In this document: piece by piece, positions 6,960 to 15,300 of the stretch
Layout: every line of letters starts with the position of its first letter
How positions within the stretch are numbered: position 1 is the stretch's first letter
DNA from: Gammaproteobacteria bacterium
GTDB taxonomy: Bacteria > Pseudomonadota > Gammaproteobacteria > Steroidobacterales > GCA-2729495
Direction of reading: 5' to 3'
Assembly (NCBI GenBank): GCA_023150055.1
Contig: JAKLLP010000013.1
Coordinates: forward strand, 1 to 15,556
DNA: 15,556 nucleotides
Notes under the pieces: model-generated
Told to the model about the DNA's origin: nothing
Databases searched by the model: none
The model's input: the letters and a program-made list of their open reading frames with translations, nothing else
Position numbers and translations under genes: made by a program

Positions 6960-8540
6960 TTACAACGGCTTTTCGATCGGCAGTACCGCGATCAGCCAGA
7001 CCTGAAATCGCCGCCAGGCGCTGACGTCGGGTTCGTCGTCATGGAGGACCGGTTGTCCGTCCGTGACGCCGGTCCAGACCAACTCGCCCTTGCGCCGCTC
7101 CCCTTCGATCCGCAGCAGCCAGGCGTTGGCAGGCTCGACTCCACCATCCATGAAGGCCTTGATCGCAGCTGCCAGCTCCGGGCTGTCCACCACGATGCCA
7201 ATCTCGGTGTTCAACTCCACCGAGCGCGGCGTGAGGTTGAACGAGCCGACGAATGCGAAGCGCTCGTCGATCACGATGGCCTTGGTGTGCAGCGCGGCGC
7301 GGCTCGCGCCGGCCCCGGTCGACCAACTCCGGCGCGGGCCTGCCGCATCGGGGCGGAACTCGTAGAGATCCACCCCGCCCCGCACCAGATCCTCGCGGTA
7401 GCGCGTGTAGCCCGCATGCGCGGGCACGAGGTCGTTGGTGGCGAGCGAGTTGGTCAGCACCCGGACCCGCACGCCCCGCGCGGCCAGCTCCCCGAGCATT
7501 TCGGTGCCGGGCTCGGTGGCGATGAAATACGCCGCCTCCATGAGCACTTCGCGCTCGGCCGCCTGCAACCGCGGCCGCAGCGCCCCGGCCACGCCGCCCG
7601 CGAAATCGCCGGCCATCTTTTCCGGCCGGTCGTAGACGACCTGCGCCTCGCCCCAGAAAAGATTCTGCAAGCCCGCCACCAGCGTGTTCCCTGCAGCGTC
7701 GGCTGAATCGATACGCTGGTAGGGGAAGTCGACCAGGTCCTTCGCCCACTCGCCCAGCGCGCGGCGCATCGCCTCGGCCGTGGCCTCGTCCGGCACTTTC
7801 TCCGCCATGGCGGTGATCGGCACGGCCCACGCGCTGTTCCAGTACAGGTCGAAACTGCGCCCGACCTCGGCGACCACGGGCCCGACCGCCAGCATGTCCA
7901 GGTCACGGAAATTGGCGACCGTGTTGATGCCGAAGTAGTCGTCACCGATGTTGCGCCCGCCCACCAGCACCACGGCGCCATCCACCATCCAGATCTTGTT
8001 ATGCATCCGGTGATTGAGGCGCGTGAACTCCGTGGCGATGTTGAGGTTGCGCGCGTCGCGATTGCTGAACGGGTTGAAGACACGGACCTCGAGGTTCGGA
8101 TGCGCATCGAGCGCGGCGATGTTGAAGTCCTTGCCCTTCGTATGAATGTCGTCGATCAGCAGTCTCACGCGCACGCCGCGTTCGGCGGCGGCGAGCAGAT
8201 CACTGGCCAGCAGTTTGCCGCTCGTATCACTTTCCCAGATGTAGTACTGCACATCGATGCTGCGCTCGGAGAGCAGCGCCAGCCCGTGTCGCGTGCTGAA
8301 GGCCTGCTCGCCTCCGGCGACCAGCGCAAAGCCGGACTGTCCCGGATGGTCCGCGACCACCGGCGCCACGGCGCGGCCAATGCCGGTCTGCTGCCAGTCC
8401 ATGAACGCGGCGGATGGCACCCGCGGCGCATCCTCACCCGGAGGCTGGCTCGCGCAGCCGGTGAGGACGAGCGCACCGGCGAGGACGGCTGTCCGGCGGA
8501 ATGCAAACGACGACGGCAGAAATATTCGTGGGCGGTTCAC
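6960..8540 (-). CDS. clsC: Phospholipase D-family lipoprotein, cardiolipin synthase C type
   Basis: A 526-residue protein with a lipoprotein signal (AVLAGALVLTGC, Cys29). It carries two phospholipase D domains: HKD1 is H180-N-K182 with D187 (HNKIWMVDGAVVLVGGRNIG) and HKD2 is H418-T-K420 with D425 (HTKAIVIDERFAFVGSFN). Supporting ClsC-like stretches are SIDVQYYIWESDTSG and VRVRLLIDDI. In E. coli, ClsC (YmdC) makes cardiolipin from phosphatidylglycerol and phosphatidylethanolamine; the same activity is likely but not proven here. It is somewhat longer than ClsC as I recall it (about 470 residues), mainly because of the lipoprotein leader and tail. The start is a GTG; the first internal Met (47) would remove the signal peptide, so the GTG is favoured although no Shine-Dalgarno is evident. 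It lies 33 bp downstream of vapC on the same strand and may be co-transcribed with it. Confidence 0.88.
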   Translation of the reverse strand: MNRPRIFLPSSFAFRRTAVLAGALVLTGCASQPPGEDAPRVPSAAFMDWQQTGIGRAVAPVVADHPGQSGFALVAGGEQAFSTRHGLALLSERSIDVQYYIWESDTSGKLLASDLLAAAERGVRVRLLIDDIHTKGKDFNIAALDAHPNLEVRVFNPFSNRDARNLNIATEFTRLNHRMHNKIWMVDGAVVLVGGRNIGDDYFGINTVANFRDLDMLAVGPVVAEVGRSFDLYWNSAWAVPITAMAEKVPDEATAEAMRRALGEWAKDLVDFPYQRIDSADAAGNTLVAGLQNLFWGEAQVVYDRPEKMAGDFAGGVAGALRPRLQAAEREVLMEAAYFIATEPGTEMLGELAARGVRVRVLTNSLATNDLVPAHAGYTRYREDLVRGGVDLYEFRPDAAGPRRSWSTGAGASRAALHTKAIVIDERFAFVGSFNLTPRSVELNTEIGIVVDSPELAAAIKAFMDGGVEPANAWLLRIEGERRKGELVWTGVTDGQPVLHDDEPDVSAWRRFQVWLIAVLPIEKPL

Positions 8541-8573
8541 TGGTCTTTGGCGAGGACGACCGCGATGGCGCAG

Positions 8574-9050
8574 CTACAGTTTACTCGCGCGGGGAGCTCG
8601 GCGGCGGCGTCGATCGCGCGCGGCCGACTCCAGTGGATCCACGACATCGAGGAATTCGAAGCGCAGAAAATCCCGATCCCGCGTATACAGCGTGGCCACA
8701 CCGTGCTGCCGCAACACCGCCGCGAGGTGCGTGTCAGGCACCAGGTTCCCACGGGGAACGATGCGCGCGGCTAGTTCGCGATAGGTGGCCCAGAATCCCT
8801 CCTCCTCACCCAGAACCCGGGTCTGTGGCCGCGCGATAAGGTTGGCCATGGCCTCTTCGGGCGAGAGCGGGCGGCGGAAAACCGCCGGATGAGTAACGAT
8901 ACGAAGATAGGCGCTGATCGTCACCCATGCGAGGCAGAAGATCTCCGTGCCCTCTGCGCAACGCCTGAGGAACTCGGCCGCCGCGTGATGGACTTTGCTG
9001 TCCTGATCGGAAGCGTAGACAAGGATATTGGCATCAACGGCGAAACTCAC
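8574..9050 (-). CDS. vapC: VapC-type PIN-domain toxin
   Basis: A 158-residue PIN-domain ribonuclease. Visible landmarks are VDANILVYASD (Asp6), AYLRIVTHPAVFRRPLS, LVPDTHLAAVLRQHG (Asp106) and LYTRDRDFLRF (Asp125, Asp127). The pattern fits the VapC branch with an xFLRxxT-P-xxF-xxP motif (TIGR00028-like as I recall it). The Glu that canonical VapC toxins carry in the second acidic position is not seen there (WVTISAYLR); this may be normal for the branch. Such toxins cut tRNA or rRNA until bound by VapB; the target here is unknown. The start is a GTG whose bases overlap the vapB stop (GTGA), typical translational coupling. The basic tail after residue 148 (RRRAPRASKL) diverges from the otherwise near-identical second copy at the right edge. 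Confidence 0.88.
   Translation of the reverse strand: MSFAVDANILVYASDQDSKVHHAAAEFLRRCAEGTEIFCLAWVTISAYLRIVTHPAVFRRPLSPEEAMANLIARPQTRVLGEEEGFWATYRELAARIVPRGNLVPDTHLAAVLRQHGVATLYTRDRDFLRFEFLDVVDPLESAARDRRRRRAPRASKL
8611..8729 (-). repeat. Direct repeat, left copy: 3' part of vapC
   Basis: This 119-bp stretch matches 15438-15556 at 114 of 119 positions with no gaps, same orientation, offset 6827 bp. Differences fall at 8653, 8655, 8658, 8715 and 8725. Matching stops at 8610, inside the last codons of vapC, while the other end continues past the window edge on the right copy. The two copies encode the same part of VapC and bracket vapB, the divergent promoters and the cus operon. Confidence 0.95.
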
Positions 9051-9280
9051 TCGCGCTCGTCCAGGGCACGGTAGAGCGCATCCTTGTCCCCGACATCGAC
9101 CAGCGCCCCCATCGGACGCATCACCCAGCGAAAGTCCGCGCGTGGCTGGGCCGGCTGCGATTCTGCAAGCGCACACGCCAGCAGTTCCGAAGCCAGCCGG
9201 CCGAGCGACTTGCCGCTGCCCTTTTGCCGCTTGCGAAGTTGCCGCAGCACCGGGTCGTCGATATCGAGCGTCGTCCTCAT
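9047..9280 (-). CDS. vapB: VapB-type antitoxin, ribbon-helix-helix
   Basis: A 77-residue protein. Residues 1-40 look like a ribbon-helix-helix DNA-binding domain: strand MRTTLDIDD, helix VLRQLRKRQKG, turn GKSLGR and helix LASELLACALAE. The more polar C-terminal half (about 41-77, ending ALYRALDERE) would wrap and block the PIN toxin. Known antitoxins of this kind neutralise VapC and repress their own promoter together with it. The gene is first in the operon; its TGA overlaps the vapC GTG by the GTGA tetranucleotide. The ATG at 9280 lies about 9 nt downstream of a -10 hexamer, so the leader is only a few nucleotides long and no Shine-Dalgarno fits in it. The assignment as VapB is based on the N-terminal motif and the partner. 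Confidence 0.85.
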   Translation of the reverse strand: MRTTLDIDDPVLRQLRKRQKGSGKSLGRLASELLACALAESQPAQPRADFRWVMRPMGALVDVGDKDALYRALDERE

Positions 9281-9287
9281 GATGCGG

Positions 9288-9310
9288 TGATGCTATTTAT
9301 ATGCGCATCA
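9288..9310. promoter_or_regulatory. Candidate VapB operator TGATGC-N11-GCATCA
   Basis: Perfect 6-bp inverted arms (9288-9293 and 9305-9310) straddle the -10 box and spacer of the vapB promoter. A second, smaller palindrome, ATGCGCAT, lies at 9301-9308. Ribbon-helix-helix antitoxins bind such dyads over their own promoter, so this is the obvious candidate for autoregulation. It is inferred from position and symmetry. Confidence 0.5.
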
Positions 9311-9318
9311 GATGTCAA
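9290..9318 (-). promoter_or_regulatory. Sigma70-type promoter of vapBC
   Basis: On the minus strand a perfect -35 box TTGACA (plus 9313-9318) is followed after exactly 17 bp by TAGCAT (plus 9290-9295), a 4-of-6 match to TATAAT. The spacer is AT-rich against the GC-rich surroundings. Transcription would start near 9283, only a few bases before the vapB ATG at 9280. Confidence 0.7.
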
Positions 9319-9367
9319 TCAGCGGCGAGTCACTTCGCCCCGGCGCGGCATCTGTGCGGCGTGTCAC

Positions 9368-9396
9368 TTGTCCGGGCTTGGGGCGCGGCCTAGACT
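9368..9396 (+). promoter_or_regulatory. Candidate promoter of the cus operon
   Basis: TTGTCC (9368-9373) and TAGACT (9391-9396) are separated by 17 bp and point at the Cys-rich protein gene, whose ATG lies 7 nt after the -10 box. The transcript would be leaderless or nearly so. Each hexamer matches consensus at 4 of 6 positions. A 7-bp word GTCACTT occurs at 9329-9335 and 9363-9369, the second overlapping the -35 box, and might be regulator half-sites. No MerR-type 19-bp spacer dyad was seen, which argues against CueR-like control. Confidence 0.4.
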
Positions 9397-9403
9397 GGCG
9401 AAT

Positions 9404-9757
9404 ATGAAATGCGGCCGAATCCTGCTATGGCTCGTAATCGCGCTGTCTGTCCCGGCGCAGGCTATGGCCACGTTTGGGCAGCGGCTGCCCTGCTTCGAGC
9501 ACGCTGACGGCGCGACGCCCACCATCGCGATGGATTGTCACTCGGCACAGCCGGACGACGCTGATCCCTCACCCGCGCCGGCCGACTGCTGCGGCGATTC
9601 CTGCCCCGACATGGCTGCGTGCAGCGGATTGCACGTGGCCGGCCCATCGGCCTTTACCGAGTTCGTTGCCGACGGGCGCAGCGCGCTCGTCGCGACCTGC
9701 GGTGGCTCCCGCGGCGCCGCATTCCTCATACCGCCCTTACGACCACCGGCGTCCTAA
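9404..9757 (+). CDS. Small secreted Cys-rich protein heading the cus operon (CopL/DUF2946-like)
   Basis: A 117-residue protein with a clear signal peptide (RILLWLVIALSVPAQAMA, cleavage near residue 22). The mature chain carries potential metal ligands: Cys30, His33, Met43, Cys45, His46, then ADCCGDSCPDMAACSG with Cys62, Cys63, Cys67, Met70 and Cys73, followed by His77 and Cys99. A proline-rich tail (IPPLRPPAS) ends it. Small Cys/His-rich exported proteins of this style (CopL, DUF2946-like) often lead copper-resistance operons in Proteobacteria and can act in regulation or metal binding; homology is only tentative. The ATG at 9404 is preferred over a longer in-frame start at 9224, because that start lies inside vapB and would bury the signal peptide. 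It is 66 bp upstream of cusC. Confidence 0.75.
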   Translation: MKCGRILLWLVIALSVPAQAMATFGQRLPCFEHADGATPTIAMDCHSAQPDDADPSPAPADCCGDSCPDMAACSGLHVAGPSAFTEFVADGRSALVATCGGSRGAAFLIPPLRPPAS

Positions 9758-9764
9758 CGCGACT

Positions 9765-9800
9765 GAACCGGGTCCCGCGTCCTCGCCCGGGCGCGGGTTC
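9765..9800 (+). promoter_or_regulatory. GC-rich hairpin between the Cys-rich gene and cusC
   Basis: CCCGCG (9774-9779) pairs with CGCGGG (9792-9797), and the flanking GAAC (9765-9768) can pair with GTTC (9797-9800) in an alternative bulged stem. There is no U-run after it, so it is not a classical terminator. It might lower read-through or stabilise the downstream mRNA. Only the pairing is observed. Confidence 0.25.
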
Positions 9801-9823
9801 TCCTGTCGTGGTGGAGACGCATC

Positions 9824-11110
9824 ATGGTTCTTTCAGGATGCCGCGCTCGAGCGCGGTCGTTGCGAATGGTGGTTGCCCTGTTGTTCGCTCTCGCCTGGCA
9901 TGCGCCTGCTTGCTTGGCAGAGGCTGCGCCGGAGTTGCTGACGTTGCCGGAAGCGGTGCAGCTCGCCGTGGAGGCGCAGCCGGCCCTCGCGGCCAAGGCA
10001 GCGACGGTTCGCGCCCTGCGGCAGGAGGCCGTGGCGGAGGGTCAGCTACCTGATCCACAGCTCGTCGGCGGCATCATGCAGATGCCCGTTACGGACGACG
10101 CGGCTTTCAGCCTGCGCGACGACGATTTCGCGGCACTTTCCCTGGGGGTCTCGCAGGAATTTCCCCGAGCCGCCAAACGCCGCCTTCGCGGCCAACGCCG
10201 CGAACAGCAGGCTGCCGCCGCCGAACTTGGACTCACCGGCGTGGAAAAACGCATCCGCCGCGACACCGGCTGGGCGTATCTCGAAGTCGCCGGCGCCAGC
10301 GCCGCCGCGCGGCTGGTCGATGACCTGGCGAAACAGGCCTGGCGGCAACAGGTAGCGACGGAAATCGGGTTCACGACCGGGCAGCGAACGCAGTCCGAGA
10401 TGCTGGCGGCCAGCGTGGAGGCGGAGATTCTCGTCGATCGCGCGCGTGCCGAGCGGCAGCGCGAGCATGCGGCGCGCGCGAGGCTCGGTCGCTGGATCGG
10501 CCCCGCTGCCGATAGGCCATTGCCCGAGGCACTGCCCTCGCTGCCAGACCCGGCGCCCCTCGAATCGCTGGTCGACGGTCTCTCGATGCACCCGCTGCTG
10601 GCTGAACCGACAGCGACGGCCCGTGTGGCCGCGACGGAGCTCAAGCTCGCCGAGTCGCAGCTGCAGCCCGACTGGCGCGTGGAAGTGCGCTACGACCATC
10701 GCCTGGAGTTCTCCGACCTGGTGACGCTGATGGTGGGCGTGGACCTGCCCCTGTTCGGCGCTCAGCGCCAGGACCGGCGCACGCTCGCGGCCCGCGAGAC
10801 GCTGCAGGCCTCCCATGCGCAACGCGACGATGCGCAACGGGAGATCACTGCCCAATTGACGAGCGCCTACCGCAACTGGCAGGCCGGCCGCGAGCGCCTG
10901 CGCCGCTATGACGAAGCGCTGCTGCCGGCGAGCCACCGGCGTGTCGCCGCGGCGCTGGCCGGCTATCAGTCGGGGCAGGTTGGTCTGACTGCGTTGCTCG
11001 ATGCTCGCCGAAGCCTGCTCGAAGCAGAGCTGATGCGGCTCGATCTGCAGCTCGCGGTCACCCGCGAACGCCTGGCGTTGCAGTACTTCGATACCGAGGT
11101 GGGCCCATGA
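9824..11110 (+). CDS. cusC: Outer-membrane channel of a metal RND efflux system (CusC/CzcC-type, TolC family)
   Basis: A 428-residue outer membrane efflux protein. A signal peptide lies at about residues 15-33 (MVVALLFALAWHAPACLAEA). Two OEP repeats follow: the first from LTLPEAVQLAVEAQPALAAK (about 40) with LSLGVSQEFPRAAKRRLRGQ; the second from about 240, ending with YQSGQVGLTALLDARRSLLE and LQLAVTRERLALQYF. These form the helical tunnel and beta-barrel that carry ions out of the cell. Unlike E. coli CusC I see no canonical lipobox; the Cys in HAPACLAEA does not fit it well. The start is supported by GTGGAG at 9811-9816, 7 nt before the ATG; Met15 is an alternative. The stop overlaps the cusB start by ATGA. 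The metal is inferred from the partners. Confidence 0.9.
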   Translation: MVLSGCRARARSLRMVVALLFALAWHAPACLAEAAPELLTLPEAVQLAVEAQPALAAKAATVRALRQEAVAEGQLPDPQLVGGIMQMPVTDDAAFSLRDDDFAALSLGVSQEFPRAAKRRLRGQRREQQAAAAELGLTGVEKRIRRDTGWAYLEVAGASAAARLVDDLAKQAWRQQVATEIGFTTGQRTQSEMLAASVEAEILVDRARAERQREHAARARLGRWIGPAADRPLPEALPSLPDPAPLESLVDGLSMHPLLAEPTATARVAATELKLAESQLQPDWRVEVRYDHRLEFSDLVTLMVGVDLPLFGAQRQDRRTLAARETLQASHAQRDDAQREITAQLTSAYRNWQAGRERLRRYDEALLPASHRRVAAALAGYQSGQVGLTALLDARRSLLEAELMRLDLQLAVTRERLALQYFDTEVGP

Positions 11111-12321
11111 ATACACGGATGAAGATCCTCACATCATTCACTCTGGTCGCTGCGCTCGCCGCCAGCCTCGAGTGGTGGCTGTCTGGGAATGAGCAGAAGG
11201 AGCGCAAGGCCGATGGGGTACCCCCCGACGGCGACGTGCTCTACTGGTACGACCCGATGCGCCCGGAAGCGCATTTCGACCAGCCCGGACGCTCGCCCTT
11301 CATGGACATGGATCTCGTGCCCATGCGCCGGGACCGCGGCGCAGGTGGCGCCGTGACGATCAGCCCGCAGGTCGTGCAGAACCTCGGAGTGCGCACGGCG
11401 GCGACTGTGCAGGACGAGATCGCGCCCGAGGTCACGGTGACCGGCACGGTGGTCATCAATGAACGGCGCCTGGTGACCGTCACGGCGCGAGCCGGCGGCT
11501 GGGTCGAGCGCCTCGACGCGCGTGCGACCGGAGAGCCCGTGCAGCGTGGTCAGCCTCTTGCCGGCCTCTACAGCCCGGATCTGCTGGCGGCCCAGGAGGA
11601 ATACCTGCTGGCGATCACGAGCGACGATGCGGCGCTGGTGCCGGCCGCACGGCGCCGCCTGGAACTGCTGGGCATGACCGCCGCGCAACTCGATCGCATC
11701 GCCCGGCACCGGGCCGCGGAGCGCCTCGTGGACCTCATCGCGCCGGCCAACGGCGTGGTGACGGATCTCGGAGTACGCGAAGGCAGCTTCGTCACGAGCG
11801 ACATGGCTGTCCTGAGCATCGCCGATCTGTCGGATGTCTGGGTGATCGCGGCCGTGCCGGAAACGCAGGGCGACTGGCTCGAGCCCGGGCAGCCGGCGAC
11901 TGTGACGCTGGCGGGCATGGACGGCTCTTCGCTCGCAGCCCGCGTGGATTATCTCTATCCCGACGTTACCGAGGAAACGCGCACGATGCGCGTGCGCATC
12001 GTCGTTCGAAACGATGCAGGGCGACTGCGGCCGGGAATGACGGCGCGTGTCATGTTGCGGGGCGAATCGCGCGAGGCGCTGCTGGTGCCGTCCGCCGCCC
12101 TGATCCGCTCGGGTAGCAGCACGACAGTCGTCCTGGCGCAGGGACAGGGTCGCTTCCGCCCGGTGACGGTCGTCGCCGGCCTCGAATACGGCGAGCGGAC
12201 GGAAATCCGGGAAGGCTTGCAGGCGGGCGATCAGGTCGTGGTCTCCGGCCAGTTCCTGATCGACTCCGAGGCCAACCTGCGCGGTGCGCTCGATCGGCTG
12301 CAGCCGGGAGAGGAACCGTGA
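11107..12321 (+). CDS. cusB: Periplasmic adaptor (membrane fusion protein) CusB
   Basis: A 404-residue adaptor linking the RND pump to the outer channel. A membrane anchor/signal (residues 7-25) is followed by the heavy-metal-binding segment YWYDPMRPEAHFDQPG and FMDMDLVPM (about 46-73). Met51, Met66 and Met68 line up with the Cu(I)/Ag(I) ligands of E. coli CusB as I recall them. The rest follows the family: VTVTGTVVINERRLVTV, a lipoyl/barrel-sandwich part with LVTVTARAGGWVERL, a helical hairpin (about 152-200, SPDLLAAQEEYLLAI), the return strand LIAPANGVVTDLGV, a beta-barrel (DVWVIAAVPE, about 242) and the C-terminal GDQVVVSGQFLIDSEANLRG. It overlaps cusC by ATGA and cusA by GTGA, so the three subunits are translationally coupled. 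Confidence 0.93.
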   Translation: MNTRMKILTSFTLVAALAASLEWWLSGNEQKERKADGVPPDGDVLYWYDPMRPEAHFDQPGRSPFMDMDLVPMRRDRGAGGAVTISPQVVQNLGVRTAATVQDEIAPEVTVTGTVVINERRLVTVTARAGGWVERLDARATGEPVQRGQPLAGLYSPDLLAAQEEYLLAITSDDAALVPAARRRLELLGMTAAQLDRIARHRAAERLVDLIAPANGVVTDLGVREGSFVTSDMAVLSIADLSDVWVIAAVPETQGDWLEPGQPATVTLAGMDGSSLAARVDYLYPDVTEETRTMRVRIVVRNDAGRLRPGMTARVMLRGESREALLVPSAALIRSGSSTTVVLAQGQGRFRPVTVVAGLEYGERTEIREGLQAGDQVVVSGQFLIDSEANLRGALDRLQPGEEP

Positions 12322-15300
12322 TCGCCGCGGTGATTCGCTGGTCGCTGGCGAACCGGCTGCTGGTGCTGCTTGCCGCGGCGGCCATCACGGCGGCCGGCAT
12401 CTGGAGCGCGCTGACGCTGCCGCTCGACGCCATTCCGGATCCCTCCGACGTGCAGGTGATCGTGCGGACGAGTTATCCGGGCCAGGCCCCCCAGGTGGTG
12501 CAGGATCAGGTCACCTATCCGCTGACCACCGCGATGCTGTCGGTGCCGGGTGCCACAACGGTGCGCGGCTACTCCTTCTTCGGCGACAGCTACGTGTACG
12601 TGATTTTCGCCGACGGCACGGACCTGTACTGGGCCCGGTCGCGGGTGCTCGAGTACCTGGCGCAGATTCAGAGCCGCCTGCCGGCGAGCGCGCAGCCGGC
12701 GCTCGGCCCGGACGCCACCGGCGTCGGCTGGATCTATCAGTACGCGCTCGTGGATCGCGGCGGTCGTCACGACCTCGCTGAGCTGCGCGCTCTCCAGGAT
12801 TGGTTCCTGCGCTTCGAGCTGACGACGGTGCCGAACGTGGCCGAGGTGGCGACCGTCGGCGGCTTCAACAGGCAGTATCAGGTCGTGCTCGACCCGGTGC
12901 GCCTCCAGGCCCTGCGGGTCACGCCGGAGCAGGTGACCGCGGCCGTGCGTCGCGCCAACGCGGAATCGGGCGGCTCGGTCGTCGAACTCGGCGAAGCCGA
13001 GTACATGGTGCGCGCGCGCGGTTATCTGCGCACGCTCGAGGATTTCCGCACGATCCCGGTAGGCCTCGACGCGGCCGGCACGCCGATCCTGCTCGGCGAC
13101 GTCGCCTGGGTGCAAACCGGCCCGGAAATCCGCCGCGGCATTGCCGAACTCGACGGCGAAGGCGAGGTGGTGGGCGGCATCGTCGTGATGCGCTTCGGGC
13201 AGAACGCGCTCGCCACGCTGCGCGCGGTCAAGGCCCGCATCGAGGAATTGCGGCGCAGCCTGCCGGAGGGCGTGGAGATCGTCGAAACCTACGACCGCTC
13301 GGACCTGATCGAGCGCGCGGTGGTCAACCTGCGCGACAAGCTCGTCGAGGAGTTCCTGGTCGTGGCGCTGGTGTGCGCGGCGTTCCTGCTGCACGTCCGC
13401 TCGGCCTTCGTCGCCATCGTGACGCTGCCGCTCGGCATCCTCCTGGCCGCCATCGTGATGCGCCAGCAGGGGTTGACGTCCAACATCATGTCGCTGGGCG
13501 GCATTGCCATTGCCATCGGCGCCATGGTCGATGCCTCGGTGGTGATGATCGAGAACGCCCACAAGAAGCTGGAAGGCTGGCGCCACGCACACGCCGGGAT
13601 CGAGCCCGATACCGATGATCGCCTGCGGCTGATCGGAGAAGCGGCCACTGAAGTCGGGCCGGCCCTGTTCTTCGCGCTGCTGATCATCACGCTGTCGTTC
13701 CTGCCGATCTTCGCGCTGGAAGCCCAGGAGGGACGGTTGTTCGCGCCGCTCGCCTACACCAAGACCTACGCGATGGCGGCTGCCGCCGCGCTCTCGATCA
13801 CGCTGATTCCGGTACTGATGACCACGCTGATCCGCGGCCGGATCCGCGACGAGCTCGCGAATCCGCTCAACCGCTGGCTGATCCGCGGCTACCGGCCGCT
13901 CATCGAATTGGCGCTGCACCGCCCGCTGGCCGTGCTCGCCATCGCGGTGCTCGCCCTCGCCGCCACCGCCTGGCCCGCGTCGCGGCTCGGCAGCGAATTC
14001 ATGCCGCCGCTCGACGAGGGCGATTTGCTGTACATGCCGACCGCGCTGCCGGGCCTGTCCGCGGGTAAGGCCGCCGAGATCCTGCAGCAGACCGACCGGA
14101 TCATCCGGCAGTTTCCCGAGGTGAAGCGCGTGTTCGGCATCATCGGCCGGGCCGAAACCGCAACCGACCCCGCGCCGCTGGAGATGGTGGACACCACCGT
14201 GCAACTGAGACCGCGCGAGGAGTGGCGGCCGGGAATGACGCCGGAAACGCTCGTGGCGGAGCTGGATGCCGCCCTGCAGATCCCCGGCATGGGCAACATC
14301 TGGGTGCAGCCCATTCGCAACCGCATCGACATGTTCGCCACCGGCATCAAGTCGCCGGTCGGCATCAAGATCGCCGGGCCCGACCTGGAGGTCATCGGTC
14401 GTCTCGGCGCCGAGGTCGAGAGCGCCGTCAGGACGGTGCCCGGCGCGACCTCCGCGTTCTTCGAGCGGGTGTCGGGCGGGCGCTACATCGAGATCACGCC
14501 AAACCGCCTGACCGCAGCCCGCTACGGGCTGAACGTCGAGGACATCCAGGATCTCGTCGCTACCACGATCGGCGGCGCGGCAGTCGGGCAGACGGTCGAA
14601 GGCCCGGCGCGGTTTCCGATCAGCGTGCGCTACCCGCGCGACTTCCGCGATTCAGTCGAGAAAATTCGCGAGCTCCCGTTCGTGACGGCGCGCGGCGAGT
14701 TCCTGACGCTCGGCCAGATCGCCGACGTGGCCGTGACGGACGGCGCTCCGGCGATCCGTAGCGAGAACGCCCGCCTGAACGGCTGGGTGTACGTGGACAT
14801 CCACGGCCGGGATCTCGGCTCCTTCGTGGCCGAGGCACGCCAGGTCGTTGCCGACCGGGTGGCGCTGCCCGCCGGATATACGCTGACTTGGTCAGGACAA
14901 TTCGAATACCTGCAGCGCGCGGCGCAGCGATTGCAGGTCGTCGTCCCGCTGACGCTCGCCGTGATCGTGGTCCTGCTCTACCTGAGCTTCCGGAGCATGA
15001 CCGAGGCGGTGCTGATCGTGCTCACGCTGCCGCTCGCGCTCATCGGCGGCTTCTGGCTCGCGTATCTCCTCGACCATCACCTGTCGGTGGCTTCGGCGGT
15101 CGGGTTCATTGCGCTGGCAGGCGTGGCGGCCGAGTTCGGCGTCGTCACGCTGGTCTATCTCGAGCAGGCGGTGCGGGAGCGGCAAGAGCGTGGCGCGCTG
15201 CGCACGCCGGCCGACCTGCGTGCCGCCATCATGGAGGGTGCCGTTATGCGGGTGCGGCCCAAGGCGATGACGGTCACCGTCATCGTCGCGAGCCTGCTGC

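Noticed and set aside
6946..6961. Terminator between the converging AsmA and ClsC genes
   Set aside because: Only 12 bp lie between the stops and no inverted repeat is seen there.
8001..8774. 257-codon plus-strand frame opposite clsC and vapC
   Set aside because: It spans the antisense of two well-supported genes and their gap; no motif or start signal supports it.
12231..14204. 657-codon open frame on the minus strand opposite cusB/cusA
   Set aside because: Composition rich in Arg, His, Gln, Asp and Glu with no hydrophobic core or motif is typical of antisense to a GC-rich gene; the plus strand encodes an unmistakable CusA.
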